64,000 bases of DNA from Mycolicibacterium aurum. GTDB lineage: Bacteria; Actinomycetota; Actinomycetes; Mycobacteriales; Mycobacteriaceae. Where the stretch lies: positions 4,092,001 through 4,156,000 of the forward strand of contig NZ_LR134356.1 in NCBI RefSeq assembly GCF_900637195.1. The letters are read 5' to 3'. Shown in pieces: positions 8,447 to 17,598 of the stretch (position 1 is its first letter; each line of letters starts with the position of its first letter). Both the position numbers and the translations under genes were made by a program. Under the pieces are notes generated by a model that worked only from the letters and a program-made list of their open reading frames with translations, was not told where the DNA came from and did no database searches.

Positions 8447-10399
8447 TCAGCTGGCGAAGGCCTCGGTGAGCCACTCGGTCATGGCCGTTCGCAGTACGGA
8501 CCGGTTCTCGCGCTTGTCGATTTCGTGGCCGTCGTCCTCGAATGTCAACAGGCGCACCCGCCGGCCCAGCGCGGTCAGCGCGTCGCACATCTGCTGCGAT
8601 TCGCTGGGCGGAACGTTGGTGTCGTTGAGTCCATGGACCAGAAGCAGCGGAGCCGTCACCGCATCGACGCGTGGGAGCGCGGACAGCTGCTCGAGCAGGT
8701 CCCGGTCGCTGACCGGATGTCCGTACTTGGGGTACGCGGCCGCCGCGATCCACTGCTCGGTATTGCGATACCAACTGTTGAGGTCGCTCATGCCGCAGAT
8801 GCTGATGCCCGCCGCGAACTCGTCAGGGTGAAACGCCAACGCCGCCTGCGTCAGATATCCGCCGTAGGACCAGCCGCAGCAGGCCACCTTTCCGGCGGGC
8901 GCATGCCCGTTGTCGACGAGAAAGTGGACGGCGTCGGCGACATCATCGATCGCGGCGAACCGACGCTCCCGGTCGTCGGCGTGCATGAACGACCGACCGA
9001 ATCCGCCCGACCCGCGGACGTTGGGCAGGAACACGCAGATGCCCACTTCGAGCAGCGCGGGGAAGAATTCGTTGTAGCCGGGCCGGCCCTGGCCCTCGGG
9101 ACCTCCGTGCAGGAACAGCATCGCGCCGATCGTCTGCACTCCGTCGGGCGGCTGGAACAGCCATCCCGTGAATGTCAGGCCGTCACGGGCGGTGACCGTC
9201 TCCAACGTGGGGTCGGCCGACAGTGGGCCGAGGCTGGGTTCCCGGTCGACGAGTTGCCATTCCCGGGTTCTGGGATCCACGAGTTCGACCGTCGGCGGCT
9301 TCGAAGGACCTTCGACCGTCAGGGCGAGCATCGATCCGCCCGCGCTGATGCTCAGCTCGCTGGCGACCATGCCCGGCAGGGGAATCGGATCGTAGAGCGT
9401 TCCGTCGGCGTACTCGAGGATCTGTAATTCGCTGGCACCGTGCAAGTTCCACAGGATCGCCACCGTCGACAGGTCGTCGCTGACGGTGAACTCGTCGAGT
9501 TCGCAGCCCTCCCGTTCGGCCAGCACCTGATACGCCACCCCGTCGGCGGTCACCGTCACCTCCAGCAGTCGGGCGTACTCGGCGCCGTTCTCGCTGCGGA
9601 TCACCGCCCGTACGAATCCTTCGGTGCTGTTGAGGCCGTACTCCTTGGCCGGGTGGTAGAGCTCGGTGAGTTCGCCCTCCGGGCCGGTCCGCAGGCGGCG
9701 CGGACTGTGGTCGTCCAGGATGACGCCGGTGTCGGTGGTCGATCCCGGGTCGTAGGGCAACAGGGCCGTCTCGGTCAATCCCCGCAACATGATCAGGTCG
9801 CGGTAGCCGCGCGGTCCGACCCGGACCAGCGACGCGCCGGCCCACGCGTCGACCAGCCGCCCGCCCGAGCGGCGATCCACCACCGTGGTCGTGCCGCCCG
9901 ACGGGTCGATCAGACACGAGCTGCCCACCCCGTCCTCACCGGTCATGATCGCAGCCACCAGGGTGCCGTCCCAGCCGATCAATTCGGCCGTGCCCTCCAC
10001 CCCGGACGGCCAATGGTCGATCCGTCGCGCGTCACGGTCGTCGGGATCGGTTGTCACAACCCAGATCTGGCTGCGTGTACCACCGACGGGGGCGACCTGG
10101 CAGGCCAGCCAGTATCCGTCGGCCGAGTGCATGACACGGGTGACCGGCCCCTCGACGGGCAGCTCGACGTCGCGCGACGAACTGGCCCGCCATCCGCGCA
10201 GGAACCGCTGGACCGCCCGCGGATACCCGCCGTCGTCGACAAGGTGTGCGAACGCGGTGGCGTCGGGAGACACCGACGCGCCGTAGATCCGGCGAACCTG
10301 TTCTGCCACGGCTCCCGATTGTGCACGGTCGGCGTGCTCGACGATGGGTGGGCCGGTGCCCAGGCGCGCTGAGCGGCCGCGCAGGTACCCTGCAGCCAT
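8447..10399 (-). CDS. S9 family prolyl oligopeptidase-like serine peptidase
   Basis: A 650-residue protein with an N-terminal repeat-rich region consistent with a beta-propeller and a C-terminal alpha/beta-hydrolase domain. The catalytic triad is visible: Ser511 in GWSYGGY, Asp593 in HGLNDTNVP and His625 in DDGHEI. The oxyanion-side motif LFLHGGPEGQ is near residue 430. No signal peptide is evident, so it is probably cytosolic; it would cleave short peptides or act as an acylaminoacyl-peptidase. Its ATG (10397-10399) overlaps a possible leader codon of the divergent gene. Confidence 0.9.
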   Translation of the reverse strand: MAAGYLRGRSARLGTGPPIVEHADRAQSGAVAEQVRRIYGASVSPDATAFAHLVDDGGYPRAVQRFLRGWRASSSRDVELPVEGPVTRVMHSADGYWLACQVAPVGGTRSQIWVVTTDPDDRDARRIDHWPSGVEGTAELIGWDGTLVAAIMTGEDGVGSSCLIDPSGGTTTVVDRRSGGRLVDAWAGASLVRVGPRGYRDLIMLRGLTETALLPYDPGSTTDTGVILDDHSPRRLRTGPEGELTELYHPAKEYGLNSTEGFVRAVIRSENGAEYARLLEVTVTADGVAYQVLAEREGCELDEFTVSDDLSTVAILWNLHGASELQILEYADGTLYDPIPLPGMVASELSISAGGSMLALTVEGPSKPPTVELVDPRTREWQLVDREPSLGPLSADPTLETVTARDGLTFTGWLFQPPDGVQTIGAMLFLHGGPEGQGRPGYNEFFPALLEVGICVFLPNVRGSGGFGRSFMHADDRERRFAAIDDVADAVHFLVDNGHAPAGKVACCGWSYGGYLTQAALAFHPDEFAAGISICGMSDLNSWYRNTEQWIAAAAYPKYGHPVSDRDLLEQLSALPRVDAVTAPLLLVHGLNDTNVPPSESQQMCDALTALGRRVRLLTFEDDGHEIDKRENRSVLRTAMTEWLTEAFAS

Positions 10400-10408
10400 G
10401 AGGTGGGC

Positions 10409-11224
10409 ATGACGGATTCACCCGACCGCGGACGCGACGAGCCATGGGGCCGGGGCGGGCGCGACGAGCAGTGGAGCCGCGACGACGCGCGTCGGGACGG
10501 CGGGCACCCCGGGCACTATTCCGACCCCGCATACGCAAGTCAGGCGCCCTACGGGTCGCCCTACCAGCCACCGCCGCCGCCCCGTCCCACCGAGCGACTT
10601 CCGGCGTATTCGCCGTACGGCTACGACCCGTATGCGACAGGCCAGTATCCGCCCCAGTACCCGCCGGGCCACGGCTCCGAGCCGCCACCGGAGGAACCCA
10701 AATCCCCGCGCTGGCTATGGGTCGTCGCCGGGGTCTCGGTGGTCGTCATCATCGGCCTGGTCATCGCGCTGGTGATCGTCAACAGCTCCAGGCAGCAGAC
10801 CGTCCGCGCACCCATTCCGGCGCTCCCTGAGCCGTCGATGACCACACCCGCGCCGACCACCACGTCACGCCCGCCGACAACACGGCCGTCGACGCCGGTG
10901 CTACCGCTGCCGACCGCCCCCTCCACCAGTCCGTCCACCGCACCGACGACGCCGGGCGCCACCGACACCGTCGTCTACGCCGTGGGCGGGACCGGGCGGG
11001 CCATCAACATCACCTACGTCGACACCGGCGGTCTGCTGCAGACCGAATTCAACGTGACGCTGCCGTGGACCAAGGAAGTGTCGCTGCCGCAGCCCGGTGA
11101 CGAATCGGCGAGCATCAGCATCATCAACGTCGGCCGCGACGTCTCCTGCTCGATCTCGATCAACGGTGTCAAGGTCGACCAACGGATCGGCTCGGGCCTG
11201 ACGATCTGCTCGCCCACCCGCTAG
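10409..11224 (+). CDS. Proline-rich single-pass membrane protein with MmpS-like C-terminal domain (Rv2507-like)
   Basis: A 271-residue protein. A charged and Pro/Tyr/Gly-rich cytoplasmic segment covers about residues 1-100, one membrane helix (LWVVAGVSVVVIIGLVIALVIV) about 103-125, then a Pro/Thr linker and an extracytoplasmic beta-rich domain with two Cys (VSCSISINGVKVDQRIGSGLTIC) resembling the MmpS fold. M. tuberculosis has a similarly placed protein, Rv2507. ATG 10409 is chosen over GTG 10403 because a four-codon frame (10398-10412) ends in TGA overlapping this ATG. The stop overlaps the convergent MFS stop by four bases (CTAG). Confidence 0.75.
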   Translation: MTDSPDRGRDEPWGRGGRDEQWSRDDARRDGGHPGHYSDPAYASQAPYGSPYQPPPPPRPTERLPAYSPYGYDPYATGQYPPQYPPGHGSEPPPEEPKSPRWLWVVAGVSVVVIIGLVIALVIVNSSRQQTVRAPIPALPEPSMTTPAPTTTSRPPTTRPSTPVLPLPTAPSTSPSTAPTTPGATDTVVYAVGGTGRAINITYVDTGGLLQTEFNVTLPWTKEVSLPQPGDESASISIINVGRDVSCSISINGVKVDQRIGSGLTICSPTR

Positions 11225-12543
11225 ACCGTCGGCGCGCGCCCTACCCGGACCGGTAGGAACGCGACCAACCCGAGCACGAGAACCAGCACCAGCCCGCCCA
11301 TTCCGGCGCGCTGGCTGTCGAAGATGTCGATCGACAGCGAGAACAGCCACGGCGCCAGAAACGTCGCGGCCCGGCCGACCGTTGTGTATAGGCCGAACGT
11401 GACGCCCTCTTTGCCGTGCGCGGTCATCCGCATCATCAGCGTGCGTGCCGACGACAGCGTCGGGCCGATGAACAGACACAGCAGAAGACCGCACACCCAG
11501 AAGGCCGTCGCACCGGACAGCGTCATCAACACCACGCCCACCACGATCATCGACACCAGAGATGCGACGATCACGCGTTTCGACCCGACCCGGTCGTCGG
11601 CGCGGCCACCCACCACCGAGCCGACCGCGGCGACCACGCAGGCGGCGACGCCGAACAGCAGCACATCCGCCTGGGACACCCCGTACACAGTCACCCCCAG
11701 CACTGCGCCGAAGGTGAAGATCCCGGTGAGGCCGTCCCGGAAGATCGCGCTGGCGCCCAGGTAGTACACGACATTACGGTCGCGCTGCCATTCGCCGCGC
11801 ACCTCTCCCCACAGCCGGCGGTAGGCACCGAAGAACCCCACCCGCGGTGGCGGTTGCTGGTCGAGCGCCTTGGGCACCGAGATCAGCAGCGGCAGCGCGA
11901 AGAGGGCGAACCACGCCGCGACGAGCAGCATCGACGCCCGCACGTTCTGCCCGTCGGCGGCAGGCAGTCCGAGCAGTCCGCGGGAGTCGCCGTCTCCGGA
12001 GATGAAGCCCAGATACACCACCAGCAGCGCCAGGACACTGCCGAAATAGCCCAGCGCCAAACCGAATCCGGAGACCCGCCCGGAGGTCTGCGGAGTGGAC
12101 AGCTCCCGCAGCATCGCGTTGTACGGGACCGTCGCAAGCTCGCTGCAGGCGGCGGTGCATGCCAGCAGGATCAGGCCGGGCCACAGGTAGCGATGATCGT
12201 CGCGGATGAGGCTCAGCGACGCGGTGAACAGCACGACCAGCCCGGTCAGCACCGTGAGGGCGCGGCGCCGGCGGACGGGCGCGTCGACCCATACTCCGGT
12301 CACCGGCGCCAGCAGCGCCACCACCAGCCCGGCGGCCGCCAGCGCCCGCCCCAACCAGCTGGCCGGGCTGGTGTCCCCGGGCAGGTCGTCGCCCACGGTT
12401 GAGGTCAGATACACCGAGAACACGAAGGTGACGACGATCGCGTTGATCGCTGTCGCGCCGAAATCCCACATCGCCCAGGCCAGCACGCGCGAGCGGGCCA
12501 CCGTGTCGGCGGGCGGGCCCGTCGTGGACGGCACCTTGCTCAT
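11221..12543 (-). CDS. Major facilitator superfamily permease (UMF1-like, Rv2508c-like)
   Basis: A 440-residue integral membrane protein with about 11-12 hydrophobic helices and an MFS loop (WVDAPVRRRRALTV) after helix 2. A long cytoplasmic loop lies midway (about residues 215-250). The substrate cannot be told from sequence. It matches the position of M. tuberculosis Rv2508c, an integral membrane protein. The start at 12543 is coupled to a seven-codon upstream frame by an ATGA overlap. Confidence 0.82.
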   Translation of the reverse strand: MSKVPSTTGPPADTVARSRVLAWAMWDFGATAINAIVVTFVFSVYLTSTVGDDLPGDTSPASWLGRALAAAGLVVALLAPVTGVWVDAPVRRRRALTVLTGLVVLFTASLSLIRDDHRYLWPGLILLACTAACSELATVPYNAMLRELSTPQTSGRVSGFGLALGYFGSVLALLVVYLGFISGDGDSRGLLGLPAADGQNVRASMLLVAAWFALFALPLLISVPKALDQQPPPRVGFFGAYRRLWGEVRGEWQRDRNVVYYLGASAIFRDGLTGIFTFGAVLGVTVYGVSQADVLLFGVAACVVAAVGSVVGGRADDRVGSKRVIVASLVSMIVVGVVLMTLSGATAFWVCGLLLCLFIGPTLSSARTLMMRMTAHGKEGVTFGLYTTVGRAATFLAPWLFSLSIDIFDSQRAGMGGLVLVLVLGLVAFLPVRVGRAPTV

Positions 12544-12576
12544 GGACGCCCACGATCACTCATGGACGCCCACGAT
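12541..12576. repeat. 16-bp direct repeat spanning the divergent MFS/CmrA start region
   Basis: CATGGACGCCCACGAT occurs twice (12541-12556 and 12561-12576) with four bases between. On the minus strand the second copy supplies an ATG (12561-12563) opening a seven-codon frame that ends in TGA overlapping the MFS ATG. Confidence 0.8.
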
Positions 12577-12581
12577 ATAGT
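12576..12581 (+). promoter_or_regulatory. -10 element of an apparently leaderless cmrA promoter
   Basis: TATAGT (TANNNT consensus) ends seven bases before ATG 12589, the spacing expected if transcription begins at or next to the start codon. Confidence 0.55.
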
Positions 12582-12588
12582 CCGGCCC

Positions 12589-13395
12589 ATGCCAGTACCC
12601 GCTCCCAGTGCGGACGGCCGTGCGGTCGTCACCGGCGCTTCACAGAACATCGGCGAGGCGCTGGCCATCGAGCTCGCCCGCCGCGGCCACAATCTGATCA
12701 TCACCGCCCGCCGCGAGGAGGTGCTCGAAGCACTGGCCAACCGGCTGCGCGAACAGTACGGGGTGACGGTAGAGGTCCGCGCGGTCGACCTCGCCGACCC
12801 CGCCGCGCGGGCGACGTTCTGCGATGAGCTGGCCGGCCGCGACATCTCCATCCTGTGCGCCAACGCAGGTACCGCGACGTTCGGCCCGGTGGCCGCACTG
12901 GATCCCGCCGAGGAGCGGAAGCAGGTGCAGCTCAACGTCCTCGGAGTGCACGACCTCGTACTGGCCGTGCTCCCCGGCATGGTCCGACGCCGGGCGGGCG
13001 GCATCCTGATCTCCGGTTCCGCGGCAGGTAACTCCCCCATCCCCAACAACGCGACGTACGCCGCCACCAAGGCATTCGCCAACACGTTCAGCGAATCCCT
13101 GCGCGGCGAGGTGAAGTCAGCCGGCGTGCACGTCACCGTGCTGGCACCCGGGCCCGTCCGCGAAACCCTGCCCGACGCGCACGAACAGTCTCTGGTGGAG
13201 CGGCTGATCCCCGACTTCCTCTGGATCTCCACCGAGTACACCGCCAAGGTGTCGCTGGACGGTTTGGAGCGCAACAAGATGCGCGTGGTGCCCGGAGTCA
13301 CGTCCAAGGCGATGTCGGCGGCCAGTGGCTACGCGCCGCGCGCGATCGTCAGCCCGATCGTCGGCGCGGTCTACAAGAAGCTCGGCGGCGACTAG
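12589..13395 (+). CDS. cmrA: Short-chain dehydrogenase, mycolate reductase (CmrA/Rv2509-like)
   Basis: A 268-residue SDR. The NADPH-binding motif TGASQNIG lies near residue 16, NAG near 94, catalytic Ser in LISGSAAGN, and YAATK (Tyr and Lys) near 160. Orthologs (corynebacterial CmrA, M. tuberculosis Rv2509) reduce the beta-keto precursor to the mature mycolic motif. The start ATG 12589 gives the family length and sits at leaderless spacing from TATAGT; the upstream ATG 12562 lies in the direct repeat. It is followed closely by a convergent HerA-like gene. Confidence 0.88.
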   Translation: MPVPAPSADGRAVVTGASQNIGEALAIELARRGHNLIITARREEVLEALANRLREQYGVTVEVRAVDLADPAARATFCDELAGRDISILCANAGTATFGPVAALDPAEERKQVQLNVLGVHDLVLAVLPGMVRRRAGGILISGSAAGNSPIPNNATYAATKAFANTFSESLRGEVKSAGVHVTVLAPGPVRETLPDAHEQSLVERLIPDFLWISTEYTAKVSLDGLERNKMRVVPGVTSKAMSAASGYAPRAIVSPIVGAVYKKLGGD

Positions 13396-13404
13396 CGTTT
13401 CGCG

Positions 13405-15009
13405 TCAGCGCCTGCGCCTGCGGCGACCGGTGCCGAAAATGCTGCGGGTGATCTCGCGGCCGATCACGGTGCCCGCCGAGCGCATCGCGCTCTTGAAGGC
13501 CGGGTTGTCCATCATCTTGTCCAGAAGCCCCGGTTCGACGTGCTCCACCGGCGCGGGCATCGGCGGCACGTCGAACGGCGGCGGGATGTCGAACGGCGGG
13601 AAGGTCTGCGGCGCCGGAGCCGGCACCACCGGCGGCGGTGGCGCCATTCTGGCCGCGAGCCGTTCGTAGGCCGACTCGCGGTCGACGGTCTGGCCGTACT
13701 CGGCCTGCAGCGGGCTGGTCTTCGCCGCGGCGACGATCGCCTCTCCGCCGATGGTGTCCATCAGAGAGCGCGGGGCGCGCATCCGGGTCCAGGCGACGGG
13801 CGTCGGCGCCCCGTGCTCCGACAGCACGGTGACGATCGCCTCCCCGGTGCCCAGCGACGTCAACGCCGACTCCAGGTCGTAGACCTGGGTTTTGGGATAG
13901 GTGCGCACCGTCTTCGTCAGCGCCTTCTGGTCGTCGGGGGTGAAGGCTCGGAGCGCGTGTTGAATGCGCGCACCGAGCTGGCTGAGCACGTCTTTGGGGA
14001 TATCGGTGGGCAGCTGCGTACAGAACAGCACGCCCACACCCTTGGAGCGGATCAGCTTGACCGTCTGCGCCACTTGCTCCAGGAACGCCTTCGAGGCGTC
14101 GGCGAACAGCAGATGTGCCTCGTCGAAGACGAACACCAGCTTGGGTTTGTCGACGTCGCCGACCTCGGGCAGCGTCGTGAACAGGTCGGCGAGGATCCAC
14201 ATGAGGAAGGTGGAGAACATCACCGGGCGCGCCGCCTGGTCGCCCAGTTCCATGAGCGTGATCACGCCCCGGCCGGAGGCGTCGACGCGTAACAGGTCAC
14301 CGGGTTCGAGCTCGGGCTCACCGAAGAACGTGTCGCCACCGTCGGCCTCCAGGTTGACCAGCGCCCGCAGGATCACCCCTGCCGTCGTCGTGGAGACGGC
14401 GCCCAGCGCCTTCAGTTGCGGCTTGCCCTCGTCGCTGGTCAGGAACTGGATGACCGAGCGCAGGTCCTTCAGATCCAGCAGCGGCAGGCCCTGCTGATCG
14501 GCCCAGTGGAAGATCAGTCCCAGTGTCGACTCTTGAGTCTGGTTGAGCCCCAGCACCTTCGACAGCAGGATCGGCCCGAAGCTGGTGATCGTCGCGCGCA
14601 CCGGCACCCCGAGGCCTTTCGTCCCCAGCGACAGGAACTCCACCGGGTACGCCGTGGGCACCCAGTCGTCGCCGGTGTCGGCGGCCCGCTGCGCCACCTT
14701 GTCGTTGGCCTCGCCGGGTCGCGACAGTCCGGACAGGTCACCCTTGACGTCGGCCATCACCACCGGCACGCCCGCGGTGGACAGCTGCTCGGCGACGACC
14801 TGCAGCGATTTCGTCTTGCCGGTCCCGGTGGCCCCGGCCACCAAGCCGTGCCGGTTCAGGGTGGCCAGCGGGATACGGACCCGCGCAGTGGGATCGCACG
14901 TGCCGCCGACGATGACGGTGCCCAGTTCCAGCGCGTCGCCTTCGACGGCATAACCTGCGGCGATCTGCGACGCCTGGGTCTGCGATGACTCCATGGTCAT
15001 GCGCTGCAC
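13405..15009 (-). CDS. HerA/DUF853-type ATPase (Rv2510c-like)
   Basis: A 534-residue P-loop ATPase. Walker A GATGTGKTKS lies near residue 58, followed by VVMADVKGDLSGL; Walker B is KLVFVFDEAHLLF near 290. The sensor region RSKGVGVLFCTQLPTDIP and an Arg-finger-type segment GARIQHALRAFTPDDQKAL follow. The tail is Pro-rich and ends in a run of Arg. It belongs to the DUF853/HelA-like branch of the HerA-FtsK ATPases; the DNA-translocation role is inferred from family. Alternative starts MTME (15000) and MESS (14994) are possible. Confidence 0.85.
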   Translation of the reverse strand: MQRMTMESSQTQASQIAAGYAVEGDALELGTVIVGGTCDPTARVRIPLATLNRHGLVAGATGTGKTKSLQVVAEQLSTAGVPVVMADVKGDLSGLSRPGEANDKVAQRAADTGDDWVPTAYPVEFLSLGTKGLGVPVRATITSFGPILLSKVLGLNQTQESTLGLIFHWADQQGLPLLDLKDLRSVIQFLTSDEGKPQLKALGAVSTTTAGVILRALVNLEADGGDTFFGEPELEPGDLLRVDASGRGVITLMELGDQAARPVMFSTFLMWILADLFTTLPEVGDVDKPKLVFVFDEAHLLFADASKAFLEQVAQTVKLIRSKGVGVLFCTQLPTDIPKDVLSQLGARIQHALRAFTPDDQKALTKTVRTYPKTQVYDLESALTSLGTGEAIVTVLSEHGAPTPVAWTRMRAPRSLMDTIGGEAIVAAAKTSPLQAEYGQTVDRESAYERLAARMAPPPPVVPAPAPQTFPPFDIPPPFDVPPMPAPVEHVEPGLLDKMMDNPAFKSAMRSAGTVIGREITRSIFGTGRRRRRR

Positions 15010-15067
15010 CCTACTGAACCAGGGCGGTGATTGGCGGGTGCGGGAAGCCGACTGAGGCGCAGGGGCT

Positions 15068-15073
15068 TACTGT
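15068..15073 (+). promoter_or_regulatory. -10 element of a probable leaderless orn promoter
   Basis: TACTGT fits TANNNT and lies eight bases before GTG 15082, the start of orn, so the mRNA probably begins at or beside the start codon. Confidence 0.5.
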
Positions 15074-15081
15074 TGAGCGCT

Positions 15082-15717
15082 GTGCGAGACGAACTGGTGT
15101 GGATCGACTGCGAAATGACAGGCCTGGATCTCAAGAATGATCGGCTCATCGAGATCGCGGTCCTGGTCACCGACTCCGAGCTGAACATCCTGGGTGACGG
15201 CCTCGACGTCGTCATCCACGCCGAGGAGAACGCGCTGACCTCGATGGTCGATGTGGTGACGCAGATGCACACCAAATCCGGTCTGATCGACGAGGTGCGC
15301 GCCTCGACGGTCGACCTCGCCACCGCCGAGGACATGGTGCTGACGTATATCCGTGATCACGTCAAGCAGGCCAAGACGGCGCCGCTGGCCGGCAACTCCA
15401 TCGCCACCGACCGGGGCTTCATCGCGCGCGACATGCCCAAGCTGGACGACTACCTGCACTACCGCATGATCGACGTCAGCTCGATCAAGGAGCTGTGCCG
15501 TCGCTGGTACCCGCGGATCTACTTCGGGCAGCCGGAAAAGGGCCTGGCGCATCGCGCCCTGGCCGATATCCACGAGTCCATCCGCGAACTCCGCTACTAC
15601 CGGCAGACGGCGTTCGTGGACCCGCCAGGGCCGTCGACCAGCGACATTGCCGCGGTCGCGGCCGGTCTGGGGCCGACTTCGGGCGACGATTCGGCTCGAG
15701 AGGCTCCGAGCGGCTAG
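15082..15717 (+). CDS. orn: Oligoribonuclease
   Basis: A 211-residue DEDDh 3'-5' exonuclease that degrades 2-5-mer RNAs and linear dinucleotides such as pGpG/pApA. Motifs visible are WIDCEMTGLD (Exo I, Asp and Glu), NSIATDRGFIARDMP (Exo II) and HRALADIHESI (Exo III, His and Asp). Start GTG 15082 aligns with the family N-terminus (DELVWIDCEM), while the longer frame adds an Arg-rich stretch. tRNA-His lies 27 bases downstream. Confidence 0.95.
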   Translation: MRDELVWIDCEMTGLDLKNDRLIEIAVLVTDSELNILGDGLDVVIHAEENALTSMVDVVTQMHTKSGLIDEVRASTVDLATAEDMVLTYIRDHVKQAKTAPLAGNSIATDRGFIARDMPKLDDYLHYRMIDVSSIKELCRRWYPRIYFGQPEKGLAHRALADIHESIRELRYYRQTAFVDPPGPSTSDIAAVAAGLGPTSGDDSAREAPSG

Positions 15718-15744
15718 TATCGACGACGCCGCGCGAGCGGCAAT

Positions 15745-15818
15745 GGTGGCTGTAGTTCAGTTGGTAGAGCACCAGGTTGTGATCCTGGCTGTCGCGGGTT
15801 CGAGTCCCGTCAGCCACC
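15745..15818 (+). tRNA. tRNA-His (anticodon GTG)
   Basis: Cloverleaf with acceptor GTGGCTG/CAGCCAC, the extra 5' G(-1) at 15745 opposite C73 at 15818 that marks tRNA-His, D-arm TTCAGTTGGTAGAG, anticodon GTG at 15779-15781 and T-loop GGTTCGAGTCC. The 3' CCA is not encoded. Confidence 0.97.
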
Positions 15819-15828
15819 CGATAGCGGA

Positions 15829-15860
15829 AACGCCGCCTACTCCGGTAGGCGGCGTTTCTC
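15829..15860. terminator. Intrinsic terminator between tRNA-His and ldtB
   Basis: A perfect 10-bp stem (CGCCGCCTAC/GTAGGCGGCG) with a TCCG tetraloop, followed by TTTCTC on the plus strand and preceded by AAA. It can serve tRNA-His and, in reverse, the convergent L,D-transpeptidase gene. Confidence 0.85.
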
Positions 15861-15883
15861 GTTGATCACAAGGGGTAGAGCCC

Positions 15884-17104
15884 TCAGACGTTGGCGTTGC
15901 CCGACTTCCACTGCTCCCACGGGATGTTCCAGTCGCCGAGGCCGTCGGTACCCGGCAGCGGCGAGCCGACGGTGTTCACGATCTCGACGATGTCGCCGCG
16001 CTTGGAGTTGTTGTAGAACCACTGCCCGTTGCTGGTGCTCACGTTGATGCACCCGTGGCTGACGTTGCTCTCACCCTGGCTGCCCACCGACCACGGCGCG
16101 GCGTGCACGTAGATGCCGCTGTAGGAGATCTGGGTGGCCCAGTCCACCTCGGTGCGGTAGCCGCTGGCCGAATTCACCGGTACGCCATACGTCGACGAGT
16201 CCATCACCATGTGCGACCGGCGGTCACCGACGATGTACACACCGTTGTTGGTGGGGGTGCTGTTCTTCCCCATCGACACCGGCATGGTCTTGACGACCTC
16301 GCCGTTGCGGCGCACCGTCAACGTCTTTGTGCTGTCGTCGACACTCGTAATCACCTCGTCGCCGATGGTGAACGTGGTCTCGACGTTGTCCTGGCCGAAC
16401 AGACCATCCCCGAGATCCACGCCGTAGGCGTTGACCGCAACCTCGACCTTGGTACCCGGCTTCCAGTATTCAGCCGGGCGCCAACGGACTTCACGGTTAC
16501 TGAGCCAGTAGAAGGCGCCCTCGACGGGCGGTTCGGTCTTGACGGTGATGGCGCGCTGCGCGGCGAGCCGGTTCGGGATGTTCTCGTCGAACTGGATGGC
16601 CACCGGCTGCCCGACACCGACGACCTCGCCGTCGTTGGGCATCACGTACGGCATCGTGAGGTTCTCCGGCGAATGCGTCTCGAACGACATCTGCCGGCTG
16701 GCGACGCCGCCGAGACCCAGCGACTGCGCCGTCAGCGTGTACCGCTCGTTGTAGCCGAGCTGCTCGGCGGTCTCCCACGTCAGCCCGTCCTCTGACAGCT
16801 GCCCCGCTACCGGCTCACCGTTCTCGTCGACCATTGTCACCGAACCGAGCACGCCGTAATCGGCGCTGACGGTCACCGGGGACTCGACGCTGACGCCGAC
16901 GGCGCCGTCCTCGACGGAGGCGGTGAGCTTCGGCACCAGAAGGTCACCGAATGGGGTGCCCTTGTCCGTGATCACCTGCTGCTGAGTGGTTTCGGAATTT
17001 CCGCCACAGGCGGCCAGGCCCAGTACAAGCGCGGGAACCAGCGCTGCGGCGACCACCCAGGATCGTCTACGTCGCGCACGGGTCACCGTGTTGACCTGCC
17101 TCAT
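15884..17104 (-). CDS. ldtB: L,D-transpeptidase lipoprotein (LdtB / Ldt2-like)
   Basis: A 406-residue lipoprotein. A basic N-terminus and hydrophobic stretch end in the lipobox LAAC (Cys about 33), followed by two Ig-like domains and a C-terminal YkuD catalytic domain. The site IYVHAAPW...SHGCINVS contains the catalytic His and Cys of the HGCIN motif. It forms 3-3 cross-links in peptidoglycan outside the membrane and corresponds to M. tuberculosis Rv2518c. Start 17104 is preferred because a GGAG ribosome site precedes it; the frame extends to 17146. Confidence 0.93.
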   Translation of the reverse strand: MRQVNTVTRARRRRSWVVAAALVPALVLGLAACGGNSETTQQQVITDKGTPFGDLLVPKLTASVEDGAVGVSVESPVTVSADYGVLGSVTMVDENGEPVAGQLSEDGLTWETAEQLGYNERYTLTAQSLGLGGVASRQMSFETHSPENLTMPYVMPNDGEVVGVGQPVAIQFDENIPNRLAAQRAITVKTEPPVEGAFYWLSNREVRWRPAEYWKPGTKVEVAVNAYGVDLGDGLFGQDNVETTFTIGDEVITSVDDSTKTLTVRRNGEVVKTMPVSMGKNSTPTNNGVYIVGDRRSHMVMDSSTYGVPVNSASGYRTEVDWATQISYSGIYVHAAPWSVGSQGESNVSHGCINVSTSNGQWFYNNSKRGDIVEIVNTVGSPLPGTDGLGDWNIPWEQWKSGNANV

Positions 17105-17258
17105 ACTCCGCTCCACCTCACATACAGGGCTTTCGCCCACAGACATCGACGACGATTCTACGGTCAGTTTTGATATGGAGGCGCGACCTCGACGTCAGCA
17201 CCGGATCCGCGCGAGCGATTTTCATCCTGCGCCGCGGGCCTGTTATTGTCTCACACGC

Positions 17259-17334
<76 letters not shown>

Positions 17335-17341
17335 CACAAAT

Positions 17342-17363
17342 ACCCTGCTCAGGCGGGGTTTTT
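17342..17363 (+). terminator. Intrinsic terminator of tRNA-Lys
   Basis: Stem ACCCTGC/GCGGGGT with one G-T pair and loop TCAG, followed directly by a run of five T including the last stem base. Confidence 0.75.
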
Positions 17364-17598
17364 GTCGTTTCAGGGTGTTTGCTGCACGCCGCTGCGGGTG
17401 TCAACGGACTTCTTCTGAACCGCTGGGACTGATCCGCCGGGCCTCACCTTGAGCTGTCGACCCAGTTTGAAGTCGGCGTCAATATTTGCTCAAAGCCCCC
17501 AACTGCTCGTGATCGCGGCTTACAGTTTTGCTCGGCGCCGGTGAGCAGCGGGTTCATCGTCGGGGGACGCCGGACCTACACACCCCCAGGGGAACATC

